Shown here: in pieces, positions 34,769-46,322 of the stretch | Position numbering within the stretch: position 1 is the first letter of the stretch | Layout of the letters: every line of letters begins with the position of its first letter | Source of the DNA: Sophora flavescens | Taxonomy: Eukaryota; Streptophyta; Magnoliopsida; Fabales; Fabaceae | Direction of reading: 5' to 3' | Length of the DNA stretch: 64,000 nt | Assembly (NCBI GenBank): GCA_030762895.1 | Contig: CM061070.1 | Span: 105,053,054-105,117,053, forward strand | Notes under the pieces: model-generated | Databases searched by the model: none | What the model was told of the DNA's origin: nothing | What the model saw: the letters and a program-made list of their open reading frames with translations, nothing else | Made by a program: the position numbers and the translations under genes

Positions 34769-35020
34769 CTCCCTCCGTTCCTGTTCCTTTTTTATTGTAA
34801 TTTTAGCTTTTGGTTTTAATAAACCCAATGATAATTTTTTTTCATATATATCCTTATCATGGATACACTAAATCTTTTATACTTAAATTCAGTCATAAAT
34901 ACACTACACATATTAATGATACTATAAATAAGGGTAATTTGGTACAAATATAAACAAATTAATGCTTTCTTAATCTATGTGTAGAAATCTTAAATTACCA
35001 TAGAAAAGAAACGGAGGGAG
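34769..35020. mobile_element. Stowaway MITE (Tc1/mariner type)
   Basis: The ends are CTCCCTCCGTTCC and, reversed, CTCCCTCCGTTTC, the classic Stowaway terminus. A TA dinucleotide flanks both sides (34767-34768, 35021-35022). Length is 252 bp. The interior is AT-rich and non-coding. Confidence 0.9.
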
Positions 35021-35022
35021 TA

Positions 35023-35930
35023 CTTCGTAAACATCAGACGTATATTTTTTATTTTCAAAAAAATGGTCTTAATTAGGAGGATAAATAAGTTAAGAGTAGT
35101 ATCTTCATTGGTGCAACTCATTGGAGTTGGGTTTTTTTTATAGGTTCTATCATGACATAGCACCACTTTTATTTTATACTACTTTAAGTAACTTTACATT
35201 CCAATTGTACAACTCTAAAAAAGTTTACTAGATGGGTCCCACAAATTACCTACATCTTTATTCATATTTATTGTTATTTCAATTTTCAAATGAAGGTAGC
35301 TAATGCAATTTTCTATTTTCTCTCTCTATTTTTTATTACGGGTTCTTATATAAGAACCACTTGTTTATAGAAGCAACTTTTATAAGCAATTCATATCCAC
35401 CTAAGTTCACTCCAATGTTACAACATCGTAAGGAATGATAGCTAATTAGTTCCATGCAACATTTAAGCAACTCTCGTAGGAATTGCTCTAAGTCGTTGCT
35501 GAATTATTTGAGTTCGCCTCCTTTAAATGCTTGATTAAGTTTGTTTGTTTAAGCAAACAAATAAATTTAAGTTTAAAATTATGTTTGATTATTTAAATGA
35601 TTCAAAATTAGGTTTTGCAGGTTTGACATTAATGACTCGTAAATAACTCATGTATGTGGATTAATCTCTTTTTCTTTTTTTTCAATAAATGAGAGGTGTA
35701 CGTAGTTTAAAAATATTGAGAACGACATGTAGAAAATAAAATGATGCCATTTTCACACTGGTGAAATATACTTGGTTCGGTTCTTATCTCTAGCTTGACT
35801 TGTAAGAAAGGTTTTCTAAAAGTGATCACTTTCGTATTTCATACTGCACAAAGTTTATTCTTCAAAACAACGTGATCGCACATAGTTTCTTTATTCTTGA
35901 CTGATTTGGAAACTCTTGGGGAGGAGCTTG
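35023..35930. other. Intergenic spacer before the copia element
   Basis: No gene. The part 35108-35425 has CATTGGAGTTGGG on the left and CACTCCAATG on the right and may be another small MITE. The evidence is too weak to call it. Confidence 0.35.
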
Positions 35931-35935
35931 AATCC

Positions 35936-36229
35936 TGTTGGAGACCTTTATTTAGACACATGCTATATTTAATAATCTGTTATGTTGTAATTAGAAAGTT
36001 AGTTAGATTTCTGTTAAAGTAGTTAGTTAGATTTCTGTTAAAGAACAATTAGTTAGTTAGATGCCATAAGTAGCTAGTAGCTAATACTCTTCATCAACTT
36101 TTGATTTCATTCTGTAATCTTTTTCTGAGTTTTCATTCAGTTGATCAATGGCAAGAATGCATAATGCATTTCTTCATCTTCTTCTTCCCTGTTTCTCATC
36201 TTTTGATTCTGCTGCCATGAAGTTCAACA
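35936..36229 (+). repeat. 5' LTR of the copia element
   Basis: Starts TGTTGGAGACC and ends GAAGTTCAACA, followed at once by the tRNA-Met primer site. It contains a duplicated TTAGTTAGATTTCTGTTAAAG word. It is about 90 bp longer than its partner at 43082-43284, which lacks most of the early part. Confidence 0.92.
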
Positions 36230-36241
36230 TGGTATCAGAAC
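36230..36241 (+). other. Primer-binding site (initiator tRNA-Met)
   Basis: TGGTATCAGAAC directly abuts the 5' LTR end. It matches the usual tRNA-Met complementary sequence at its first ten bases. Confidence 0.9.
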
Positions 36242-36355
36242 TCCATTAATTGGAGCTCTGCTGCGCCTCTGTTTCTTCTGTCCTTTTTTGTTTCACATAG
36301 CTCCTTGTTTCTTTGTCTTCTTTTCTTCTCCCTCGATTAATTGTTCTTGAGTGTC

Positions 36356-39300
36356 ATGGCGAACCTTGAGGTTAACAATCCTTATGAGAATCATTATTTT
36401 CTCCATGCAAGTGATAGTGCTGGAGCTATTATGGTTTCCACACAATTGACAAAGAACAATTATCATGAGTGGTCAATGGCGATGTCCTTGGCATTGAGAT
36501 CAAAGAACAAGATACGATTTGTTGATGGAACGATTCTGAAACTCGAATTGAATGATCCACTGTATGGAGCTTGGGATAGGTGCAACATCACGATTCTTTC
36601 TAGGATCATGAATGCTCTAGATCCTTCGATTGCAAGGAGTGTTCAATGGATGAACACACCACATGTGGTTTGGTGTGATCTCAAGAAAAGGTTTTATCAA
36701 GGTGATGTCTTCAGAATCACAGATCTGCAAGAGCAAGTGTATGCTCTCAAACAAGGTGATCTTTCAATCACAGATTTTTACACTAAATTGATGATTTTGT
36801 GGCAAGAATTGGAAAATTTTAGACCAATTCCACCGTGTTTGTGTCAAGTTGCATGCAATTGTCACCTAATCCCAACTATTCAAGGCTATAGAGACAATGA
36901 TTATGTAATACGATTCTTGAAGGGGCTCAATGAACAGTATGCTGATGTAAGGTCTCAAATAATGTTGATGCAGCCTCTTCCTCCCATAGATCAAGCTTTT
37001 TCTTTGTTGATTCAGCAAGAAAGGCAGATGAATTGCGCTCTTGATGAACCTAGGGTTATTTCTAATGTTGTGGATATGCGATACAAAGGAAAGGATAAAG
37101 GTGGTTTCAGAAACAAAAATGGCAAAGATAGAAGAGTTTGTTCTCACTGCAATAGGACTGGCCACACCATTGATACATGCTACAAAAAGCATGGATTTCC
37201 CCCCAATTACAAAAAGGGAAAGATTAATTGTGCAGTGGAGGATAGTGATAGTGATGATGGTTCATTGAGTATAGTCTCTGTGAGGTCACATGCTAGATCA
37301 TATAGAGAAGATAAAGCATCAACGCCTATGGGATTTACCCCTGAACAGCATAAAGCACTTTTGGCTATGCTGGAACATGGTGACAAGTCCAAAACAGTGA
37401 ATCAGTTAACCACAATGCCTACTTCCTCCAATCATCGTGCATCAGGTATAATATGCACTGTTTCTAGTGATGTCAAGTATTCTAGTTGGATCCTTGATAC
37501 AGGTGCCACAGATCACATCTGTCACACCTTGTCTCAATTTCAATTTTATAGGAGAATCAGACCTGTAATGGTCAAATTGCCAAATGGTACCAAAATCTTA
37601 ACTCAGTTTGCTGGAACCATTTTCTTTTCTGAAAGTCTATTCTTAATTGATGTACTCTACATACCTTCCTTTAGTTTCAACTTGATCTCTGTGTCAAAGC
37701 TTGTTAGTTCATTGAATTGCAAACTCATTTTCACTCGGTCTGCATGCCTAATGCAGGATGCCACACTACAAAAAAAAGGGTGTTTAGCGACCGAAGAAAT
37801 CGGTCGCTATTCATCAAAATTCGGTCGCTAAATAGGTTAATGACCGAATTAGCGACCGAATAATGACGGTTGCTAAAACCTTGGTCGCTAAATGATTTAG
37901 CGACCGAATTTGCAATCGGTCGCTATTAGCGACCGAATAATTCGGTTGCTAATTTTTAAAAATCGGTCGCTAAATTGGTCTCCTAAAACCAGTTATGTGA
38001 CCAATTTTAGCGACCGAAAATTCGGTCGCTAATTCGGTCGCTAAATTGGCCACCAAATTAAAAAAAATCAGTCACTAAATGTGTCCCCAAAACTTGTTCT
38101 AGGGACCAATTTAGTGACTGATTTCTTTAAAATACATATAACAAACCAAATATAATTTTTTTTTATAAGCTAAAGTGTATTGAAAGAGTATAATGGGTAC
38201 TCTAAACTCATAAACAAAAGAACCAAATACAAGAGGGATAAGGTAGAGATTCAACCAAAGTCAGAGAAGACAATAATGGTTGATATACTAACTAATCGTC
38301 GACCAAAAAGAATTCCTCAGCACCTAATATCTAAAACCAATCCACCACCCAGCTATTCCTCATCTGACCAACCACGGCTTCCAACACCAGCAAAGCAGTA
38401 TTTTATCCTAAAATCCTTAACATGACCAGCAATGTAGAATTACACTGTCCAACTGTTAACAATAATGCACTTGCCATTTAATCCATATCTGCAAAAGAAT
38501 ATAATGAGACAAAAATATAATGCTTCCCTTCTACAAGAATATAATGAAACACAAATGATTGAATGGAAAATTGGATATAAAATGTATCCACAAATTCACA
38601 ATCTTCAAAATCTTCAACAACCTTGTAGGCTATAATCATTTTCTATCAAGTTGTCTTATCAATAAGAGAAAGAGAACACATATCATACAAAGTCTAAAAG
38701 AAATGGGTAGGATTCATTTCTTCCCTTTTCTTTACATTTCATTCTTTCTAAAAGTTTCCACACAAAGTCTAAGAGATATGCTTTGTGGACTTACTCACGT
38801 GAAGAGATGTTCTTGTTGACATGTTCGCTAGAAACTAAACCACAAAAATTACCCAGAAATACATCATACCCTGCGAATAAGAAAATAATATACATGATAT
38901 AATTCCAAAAAATGATGTTCCCTAAAGCACAAATATTATCTTGACAAACATAACAAACCTTGATCATATGCTTCAAAAGATGGAGAAACAACAACACCAT
39001 TAGATACCCAACTGAATCCAATTCATTTTAATTTCTGCATTTCACAAATAACAATCACACTATATGATATTTCAATGCAAACTCAAAGTCAACCAATATT
39101 ATTCAATTGTTATATATCTTGAAACCACATATAACCAAAAGTTCAAAGATACTTGCATGCTTATACCCATTAACAAGAGTTAAACCATTTTTATCATACA
39201 AAAATCTAAAATCAACATACTGGAGTTCAAAACCAATTTACATCTCATACAACAAATAAAATTCAATAACACATTGAGCAATTGATTCAAGCATTTTCTC

Positions 39301-42300
39301 AAACAGATTATGTTCAATCTAACAAGTTGATTCACATAGAACTAGAATTCATAGGACAATAAAACCAGAAAAAAAGAAAGAAAGAACCAACATAGAGTGG
39401 ATGATAGTTGTAGGGCGATGGGGACGAATGCAACGGCATGAGCATGAACTGGGCACGTTACTTAGCGGTGGCGGATGGGAGGGAACGAGAGCGGTGGGAG
39501 AGAGAGACAGAGGGAGTGAGAGACGCGAGTGAGATAGAGAAGGAGAGAAGGAGAGGGAGAGAGAGACGCGAGTGAGACAGAGAAGGAGAGAAGAAGAGGG
39601 AGAGAGAGACGCGAGTGACAGAGAGAAGGAGAGGGAGAGAGAGACGCGAGTGAGAGAAGGAAAAGGAGAGAGAGACATGAGTGAGAGAGAGAAGGAGAGG
39701 AAGAGAGATATGTATGCTTACCGTGTGGAGGAGGTGGTGATCGGCGAGGGGCTTCCGCGGCGCTGCGTGTGAAGAGAGGAAGAGAGGAAAAGAGAGAAAT
39801 GGGGGAAGAGAGGAAGGAAATCGCGATTTAGGGATTTTAGTTTTAGCGACCGAATTATTCGGTCGCTAAATCGGTCGCTAAAATGGTTAATTTGAAATTT
39901 GAATTCATAACTTTAGCGACCGAATAATTCGGTCGCTAAATCGGTCGCTAAAACGCTCTATTTTAATTTTTTACGCGCCGTTTAGCGACCGATTTAATAT
40001 CGGTCGCAAAAGATAACTTAATTTTAACCGTTGCATTTAACTCGGTTGTCATTTCGGTCGCTAAAAAGTCATAAATTTATGAATTTTACTTTCCTTTATT
40101 TTGCGACCGAAATAGAGATCGATAACTCTGCTACGCTCTATTTCGGTCGCTATTTCGGTCACAATATCAACTCTAATCAGTGTTTGATTTAGATCCTACA
40201 ATCGGTCGCCATTTCGGTCGCAAACAGCAACCATCAAATTCGGTCGCTATTTTCAGTCGCTAAATAACCTTTTTTTTGTAGTGCCATCTCATCGAAGATG
40301 ATTGGTGCAGCTGAGCCTAAGGGAGGACTATATGTTCTATCCACTCATAGAGTTGCTTTATCTCTTAAAGATGTTATTGTTCCTGTTGTTCCTTTGCATA
40401 ACAATGTTGTCAATAATGTTCACTCTTCTGACTCAAGTGTATGGCATACTAGACTAGGCCATTTATCACATAATAAAATGTCAATTTTACACAAATCTTA
40501 TTCTTTCATTACAACTATTAGCCCTCATAAACCGTGTGATATGTGTCATTTCTCTAGGCAAAAGAGATTACCCTTTCCTAATAGTCTTTCAAAGACTGAT
40601 AACTGTTTTGACTTGGTACACATGGATGTATGGGTACCCTTGGCTTGGCCATCTATATATGGTCACAGTTATTTTCTAACAGTTGTTGATGACAGGTCTA
40701 GGCATACCTGGATCTATTTCATGAAACATAAATCAGAGACTGGAGACTTAATAAAGTCCTTTATTGCTATGACTCGTAATCAATTTGAAGCCAAGATTAA
40801 AGCAATTAGGACTGACAATGGAACTGAATTTGTCAACAAAAATCTACAGGAGTTTCTTGTAGCAAATGGCATTATGCACCAATGTTCTTGTGTGGAAACA
40901 CCTCATTAAAATGGCATTGCTGAGAGAAAGCATTAACACATACTTGCAATGACATGGGCACTTATGTTTCAAGCAGGACTCCCCAAAACCTTTTGGAACT
41001 ATGCTGTTGCACATGGAGTTTTCTTGATCAACATAATTCCTTCAAGCTTTCTCAACAATGTATCACTCTATGAAGTCTTGTATTGGAAGCTTCCTGCCTT
41101 ATCACATCTAAGGTCCTTTGGATGCCTCAGTTATGCAAGAACAATCGGTGCAAACAGAAAGAAGCTTGACAACAGGGCCAGAAAATGTGTTTTTCTAGGC
41201 TATAGAACTGGAATCAAAGGATGCTTACTTTATGACCTGAAAACAAGGGAGATATTCATCTCTAGAAATGTGCAGTTCTATGAGTTTAACTATCCTTTTA
41301 TCAGCTGTGTTGCACCCTCACATGTTCCTCAGTCACCTCCTATCTTGCCCTCATTTACTTAGCTAAGCCTGTTTGATTTAGAACCTACACCACAAATGCC
41401 TAACCACACTCCTGAGCATAACCACATTACTGAACCTCAACCTCAATCTCCAAATCAGCAACCTCAACCCGAACTTGAGCCTCATATTCAACCTCTGTTT
41501 GAACCAGAAATTGTTGATCAACCAAACCAAATTCACCCTACTAGAGTTTCCACTAGAAATAGAAGAAGTCCATCTTACCTCAATGATTACCATTGCAGCA
41601 TTGCCATGAAACATGCACATTGGCAAGATGCTATTAACTCATAACTGACTGCACTTGAGAAGAACCACACATGGACATTGACCAAATTGCCACCTGTAAA
41701 AGGTACTATCGGCTGCAAGTGGGTTTTTAAAACAAAACAAAAGGCAGATGGCACCATAGAGAGGCACAAGGCTTGTTTGGTTGCAAAGGGCTATACACAA
41801 ACTGCGGGGATTGATTATCTAGAAACTTTCAGTCCAGTGGTCAAAATGACTACTATCAGAATTCTTCTCTCATTAGCAGCTGCAAACAAGTGGCATCTTG
41901 AACAGCTTGATGTCAACACAGCTTTCCTCCATGGAGATTTACATGAGGAGGTATTCATGGAGCTGCCACAAGGACTCCAAGTCCATGATTCATCTCTTGT
42001 ATGCAAGCTGGATAAGTCGTTATATGACTTAAAACAAGCAAGCAGGCAGTGGAATGCCAATCTCACTGAATCCCTCATTATTCGTGGTTATTGTCAGTCC
42101 AAATCTGATTATAGCTTGTTTACTAAGAAAAGTTCCTCGGGTTTCACAGCCATCCTGGTGTATGTTGACGATCTTGTGATGGCTGGTGATGACATTTCAG
42201 AAATTACTCAGGTTAAACAATACTTAGATGATAGATTCAACATCAAAGAGTTGGGGAAGTTGAAGTTTTTTCTTGGATTTGAGGTTGCTAGATCCAAAAA

Positions 42301-43030
42301 AGGAATCACTGTTAATCAAAGAAAATATGCTCTAGACTTACTCAATGATTCAGGATTACTTGGTGCCAAACCAAGTAGCACACCTATGGATAGTACTCTT
42401 AAGCTACAGAAAGGCTCAGGAGATCCTTTGCCCGATGTCACGGTCTATAGGAGATTGGTTGGTAGGCTCTTATATCTCACACATACAAGGCCTGATATAT
42501 GTTTTGCTGTAAGTCAGTTAAGTCAATTCCTAGATTGTCCTACATCACTACACTATCAGGCTGCCTTGAGAGTGCTTCGATACATCAAAGGTTCTCCTGC
42601 TGAAGACCTGTTTTTCTCTGCTGACAATGATTGCTCACTAAAAGGAGTTAGTGACTCGGACTGGGGTGCGTTCTTGGATACTCGGAGATCAATCACAGGG
42701 TACTATTTTTTTCTTGGATCCTCCCTGATATCCTGGAAAAGTAAAAAGCAACCAACAGTTTCAAGGTCCTCTTCTGAGGCCGAATACAGGGCACTGACTC
42801 AAGCTACTTGTGAAGCCCAATGGTTGCTCTACTTGTTGAATGACTTACAATTCCCACATTCTGCCCCAGTGATCATTTATTGTGACAATCAAGCTGCAAG
42901 ACACATTACCCTCAATCCAGTGTTCCACGAAAGAACCAAACATATAGAGATGGATTGCCATCTAGTAAGAGATAAGATTCAAGAAGGACTTCTGCACTTA
43001 CTGCCTATTCAATCACAGCAGCTATATTGA
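36356..43030 (+). pseudogene. Copia Gag-Pol polyprotein, one frame with four internal stops
   Basis: The start ATGGCGAACC at 36356 was chosen over the in-frame ATG at 36341 because it opens the conserved Gag. When 37764-40286 (the CACTA plus one copy of its CCA duplication) is skipped, one frame runs 1384 codons. Gag comes first; a CX2CX4HX4C knuckle is at about 37138; the protease motif is DTGATDHIC near 37497, with its Asp intact. Integrase follows from 40290 (motifs HTRLGHLS, then DNGTEF), then reverse transcriptase (GCKWVFKTKQ, YVDD) and RNase H (SSSEAEYRAL). The only breaks are stop codons at 40907, 40934, 41360 and 41642, plus a small deletion near 43024 that causes the early end. The first two replace Gln (CAA) by TAA. 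Confidence 0.9.
37764..40283. mobile_element. Non-autonomous CACTA (En/Spm) element inserted in copia pol
   Basis: The ends are CACTACAAAAAAAAGGG and TTTTTTTTGTAGTG, flanked by the 3-bp duplication CCA (37761-37763 and 40284-40286). Subterminal repeats TTAGCGACCGA and TCGGTCGCTAA occur many times in both orientations within about 350 bp of the left end and 450 bp of the right end; these are the usual transposase-binding sites. The interior has no transposase. It is AT-rich, with a purine-rich tandem stretch at 39480-39710 of about 35-bp units containing GAGAGAGACGCGAGTGAGA. Excision at the duplication restores the Gag-Pol frame exactly. Confidence 0.95.
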
Positions 43031-43081
43031 CCAAACCTCTATCCCTAGGTCCTTTCAAAAACTTATACTCCAAGCTTGGAA

Positions 43082-43284
43082 TGTTAGTTAGATTTCTGTT
43101 AAAGAACAGTTAGTTAGATGTTATAAGTAGCTAGTATCTAATACTCTTCATCAACTTTTGATTTCATTCTGTAATCATTTTGAGTTTTCATTCAGTTGAT
43201 CAATGGCAAGAATGCATAATGTATTTCTTCATCTTCTTCTTCCCTGTTTCTCATCTTTTGATTCTGCTGCCATGAAGTTCAACA
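43082..43284 (+). repeat. 3' LTR of the copia element, shortened
   Basis: Starts TGTTAGTTAG after the purine tract CCAAGCTTGGAA and ends GAAGTTCAACA. It matches the last 200 or so bases of the 5' LTR closely. The missing 90 bp near the start points to a deletion after insertion. Confidence 0.9.
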
Positions 43285-43479
43285 AATCCCTTCGACTTAC
43301 ACCCACCTAAGCTTCAAACTTTTAACTTCTCCAAAAATCATTTTTCATGTACAGACACGTCATATTTAATCCAGACCAATTTTCTCAAAATTAAAGCTGT
43401 TTTTTGAGGGAATTAATCATTCATAATCACCCACTAGGATTCCAGAATTTGATTTTGGTATATTTTTGTAAAGTTTTTT

Positions 43480-43664
43480 TTGTCTTTGACTGAGTATCCG
43501 GCCACAACAATAGATGTGAGACTAACCTTTTGGCCTAGGGTGGTGGTTAGTAAAACCATCCTAAAAGTGATAACTCTAGGATTCGAACCCTCGATCTTAT
43601 AGGTAAAGTTCATCTAGGGCGCCCACTTCCACTACATACATAACCAACTGCTATTGGGTAACAA
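43480..43664 (-). mobile_element. SINE, family member 3, with 13-bp target duplication
   Basis: Flanked by the exact 13-bp duplication TGTAAAGTTTTTT (43467-43479 and 43665-43677). On the minus strand it has an A-box-like TAGCAGTTGG near 43655 and a clear B box, GGGTTCGAATCCT (43591-43579). The 3' end is A-rich with GACAAAA. It is the best preserved of the three related SINEs. Confidence 0.88.
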
Positions 43665-43677
43665 TGTAAAGTTTTTT

Positions 43678-44944
43678 ACACTGTGAAACGATTTCAAATC
43701 ATTCTATGTGTGTCTTTCAAGATAGTTGTGATAAGAGTAGTTATACATTATTAATGATAATGTCAATTTATGATTGATTAACAGTGTAAAAACATTTTCA
43801 CTAATCTCCTATTACATATCAATTGAATGCATCTCGGATTTCTTCAAGTTAATTAAAGAAAATTTAAGGTTGATTTGCGCCCAAATTGTGCTTGGAAATA
43901 AAGGAGATGTGAAGCTGACGACATTATAATTTATATATATGGAAAAGAAAAGCTATGATGCAGTCTTAACAAGTTTCACAATCTTAAGTCTAGTTTAAAC
44001 AATTAAGTAGAAATAGCCAAACACTAACTAATGCACTATCTGTATATGCTAATTAATTACCAAACTTAAGTTTTTTTCCAGAGAATCATAGCATCCAAGT
44101 AAAAGATGCTGTTTTGAAATGCTCTGGATGGCATGCACTAATAAACCACATGAAATTGCCTGCCTATATATAGTTCACATAAAATATTGATCATGCCAAA
44201 GACTCTCATTAATTAAAAACTCATGTTTTATTTTGATATAGAATTCTTTGATCAACAAGGGAGAAGGAAACTTCTAATCATTTATGACTCGAAAATGTCT
44301 ATTTAATCAGTCAAAAAGCAAGAAGCCTTTGAGTTTGCTTCCCTCCCTCCCAATCTTTTCAGACAAATTTTTAAGTGTTCCTTCTACCTTAATATTTAAT
44401 TTTATTTTTAACAAGGAGCGTTAAACGCAAAAACTAAATAAGAGTAAAAAGTTTTAATCATACAATAATAAATAAAAAAAACACAAGGAGCAAGGGTTGA
44501 TCCAAGAAATAGAGATCTACTTCCGTTAAAGTGAGAAGTAATTCGCCAACGAGTCAATAACCTAATTTCCTTCTCATTAGTGTGCATAATTTTAATCTCT
44601 CGATCAAAATTTATTATACAATATTTGAATGAACTGGACAAGAAGAAAAGTCATCCCTTGGACCCTTGCAAGATAGATGGACTGGCAGAAGCGAATCAAC
44701 TTCATATCTCATATTTTTTTGACGGATTTTAATTTTTATATTTATATTTTTATTTTTATTTTTGTTAGAAAAAAATTTAGGGTGAGGTGGATTTTAATAT
44801 TATTTTTAATGCTATATAATTAATACAACACAAATTCAATGTTTTTTTTTACTAAGCACATATTCAATGTTATAAAGTTAGAAATATTTCACTCTAATAA
44901 CATGTAAATTTCTCTTATTTTATATTTTATATATAGGCAGAGTC

Positions 44945-44983
<39 letters not shown>

Positions 44984-45430
44984 TTGACTAATCAAGAAGT
45001 CATCTATGCGTTGTTGTATGCACAAATGGTCAAATCGGTCAAATCCTAGAAAGAAAAAAAGAAAAAAAACTTGGCGCAGACGACGAAATTACATTGAAAG
45101 TGTGTGGAAAATTAAGGGGACGGGCACAGTAGTTAGAAGCCTTTTTGTCTAATAATTTTTCCAAATCGTTCAAGTGTTCAACCCATAATACGGAGAAAGT
45201 ACTTCTTCTGTCGTTCAAAACATCTACCTCGTGCGCCATTACAATCATGTTGAGGGTTCACATGAGAACATAAAGAGAATTTAACTTGTTAGTTAAAATA
45301 TTAAATTACTATTTAACATATATAAATTATTTTTTATAAAGAGTGTTCCTGCAAAGCGCTCACATTAAACATTGTTTAACTAAAATACAGGGATTGAAAT
45401 TATAATTACAATTTCAATTGCAGTTATCCA

Positions 45431-45466
<36 letters not shown>

Positions 45467-45903
45467 TTATTTATTTATTGTTAACGTACACCTATATATT
45501 TTTAGAAAGTCTACGTTAATAAGTTACAACTAAAAAATTATAAAATATACTAAAAGATGTAGTTTACAAATGTACATATTCTAACGAATGAGTGAGTGTC
45601 GTTATGGATTTGTTAACGTACGTCCGCTCATTTTTTAGAAGGAACACGTTAACAAATTATAACTAAAAAAAATTGTTAAATACATCTGAAGCTATAAGTT
45701 GCTAGTACACCTCGGGTGTACTTTAATGCTTGCAAAATCTATAATATTATGGCAGCAATTGCATAGTGTACCACAATTTAACACAATACAATTAATAAAA
45801 AACTAGAGAGAACATGTGAAAGAAAAATGAGAGAGATCACATAAGACGTACAATGGTAGAGACCGAAACGTGTTTGAAGGGGTATTACTCCTCAGTATAG
45901 AGC
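43678..45903. other. AT-rich intergenic sequence with two TA microsatellites
   Basis: TA repeats lie at 44947-44982 and 45436-45465, the second followed by TTTA repeats. No gene, LTR or paired terminal repeat was found. Confidence 0.5.
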
Positions 45904-46011
45904 CTAGAGGTCGTCATCTAAGCTGTCAAAATCGACAAAATCGTTAGGAAAGGTTTGATTTTCAATATTTTTTCCGTCATCGTTCTCGCTTTCAAAATCA
46001 ATTTTCACCAT
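45904..46011 (-). CDS. Small acidic ORF, 35 codons, doubtful
   Basis: The minus-strand ATG at 46011 opens 35 codons with many Asp and Glu residues (start MVKIDFESENDDGK, end DFDSLDDDL) and a TAG stop. It lies divergently upstream of the TIR-only gene, within about 310 bp of its start. No family is recognised. It could be a small peptide gene, the end of a lost gene, or chance. It is listed because composition and position are unusual. Confidence 0.2.
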   Translation of the reverse strand: MVKIDFESENDDGKNIENQTFPNDFVDFDSLDDDL

Positions 46012-46102
46012 AGTAAAAGTAGATTGAATAACCCACCACCGAAAGAAAAATAAGACCAAAAGAAGAAGAAAAACTATACATATAAAATTCCTAGGACACC
46101 TC

Positions 46103-46110
46103 TATATAAA
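46103..46110 (+). promoter_or_regulatory. Candidate TATA box of the TIR-only gene
   Basis: TATATAAA, about 213 bp before the first start codon, followed by an A/C-rich leader. Position and form suit a plant core promoter. Confidence 0.45.
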
Positions 46111-46322
46111 GGAACGTACCCCATCAATTAATTCATCAAATCCATTTTACTATATCATCATAGCATATACAAATACAAAAGCTTAAAAAAGAAACAATTT
46201 CACAAAGGTAAAACAAGCCTATATAGTTCGACCACCAAGGTTTCTTTCTTTATCTTATTTTCCGATATCCTTGTCCGTTCCATCACCTACGCTGCATCAT
46301 TTTCTTAATCGAAAAAACAAAC

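Larger units (their letters stand above)
35936..43284 (+). mobile_element. Full-length Ty1-copia retrotransposon with a nested CACTA element
   Basis: A 5-bp duplication, AATCC, flanks it exactly (35931-35935 and 43285-43289). The 5' LTR is 35936-36229 and the 3' LTR 43082-43284. The primer site TGGTATCAGA starts at 36230. Domain order is Gag, protease, integrase, reverse transcriptase, RNase H, as in Ty1-copia. A 2520-bp CACTA element (37764-40283) sits between protease and integrase. Without it the element is about 4.8 kb, the usual size for a small plant copia element. The Gag style suggests an Ale-like lineage, which is inference only. Confidence 0.93.

Noticed and set aside
39349..39772. 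Ser/Leu-rich and Arg/Glu-rich ORFs on opposite strands
   Set aside because: They are products of a purine-rich tandem repeat inside the non-autonomous CACTA.
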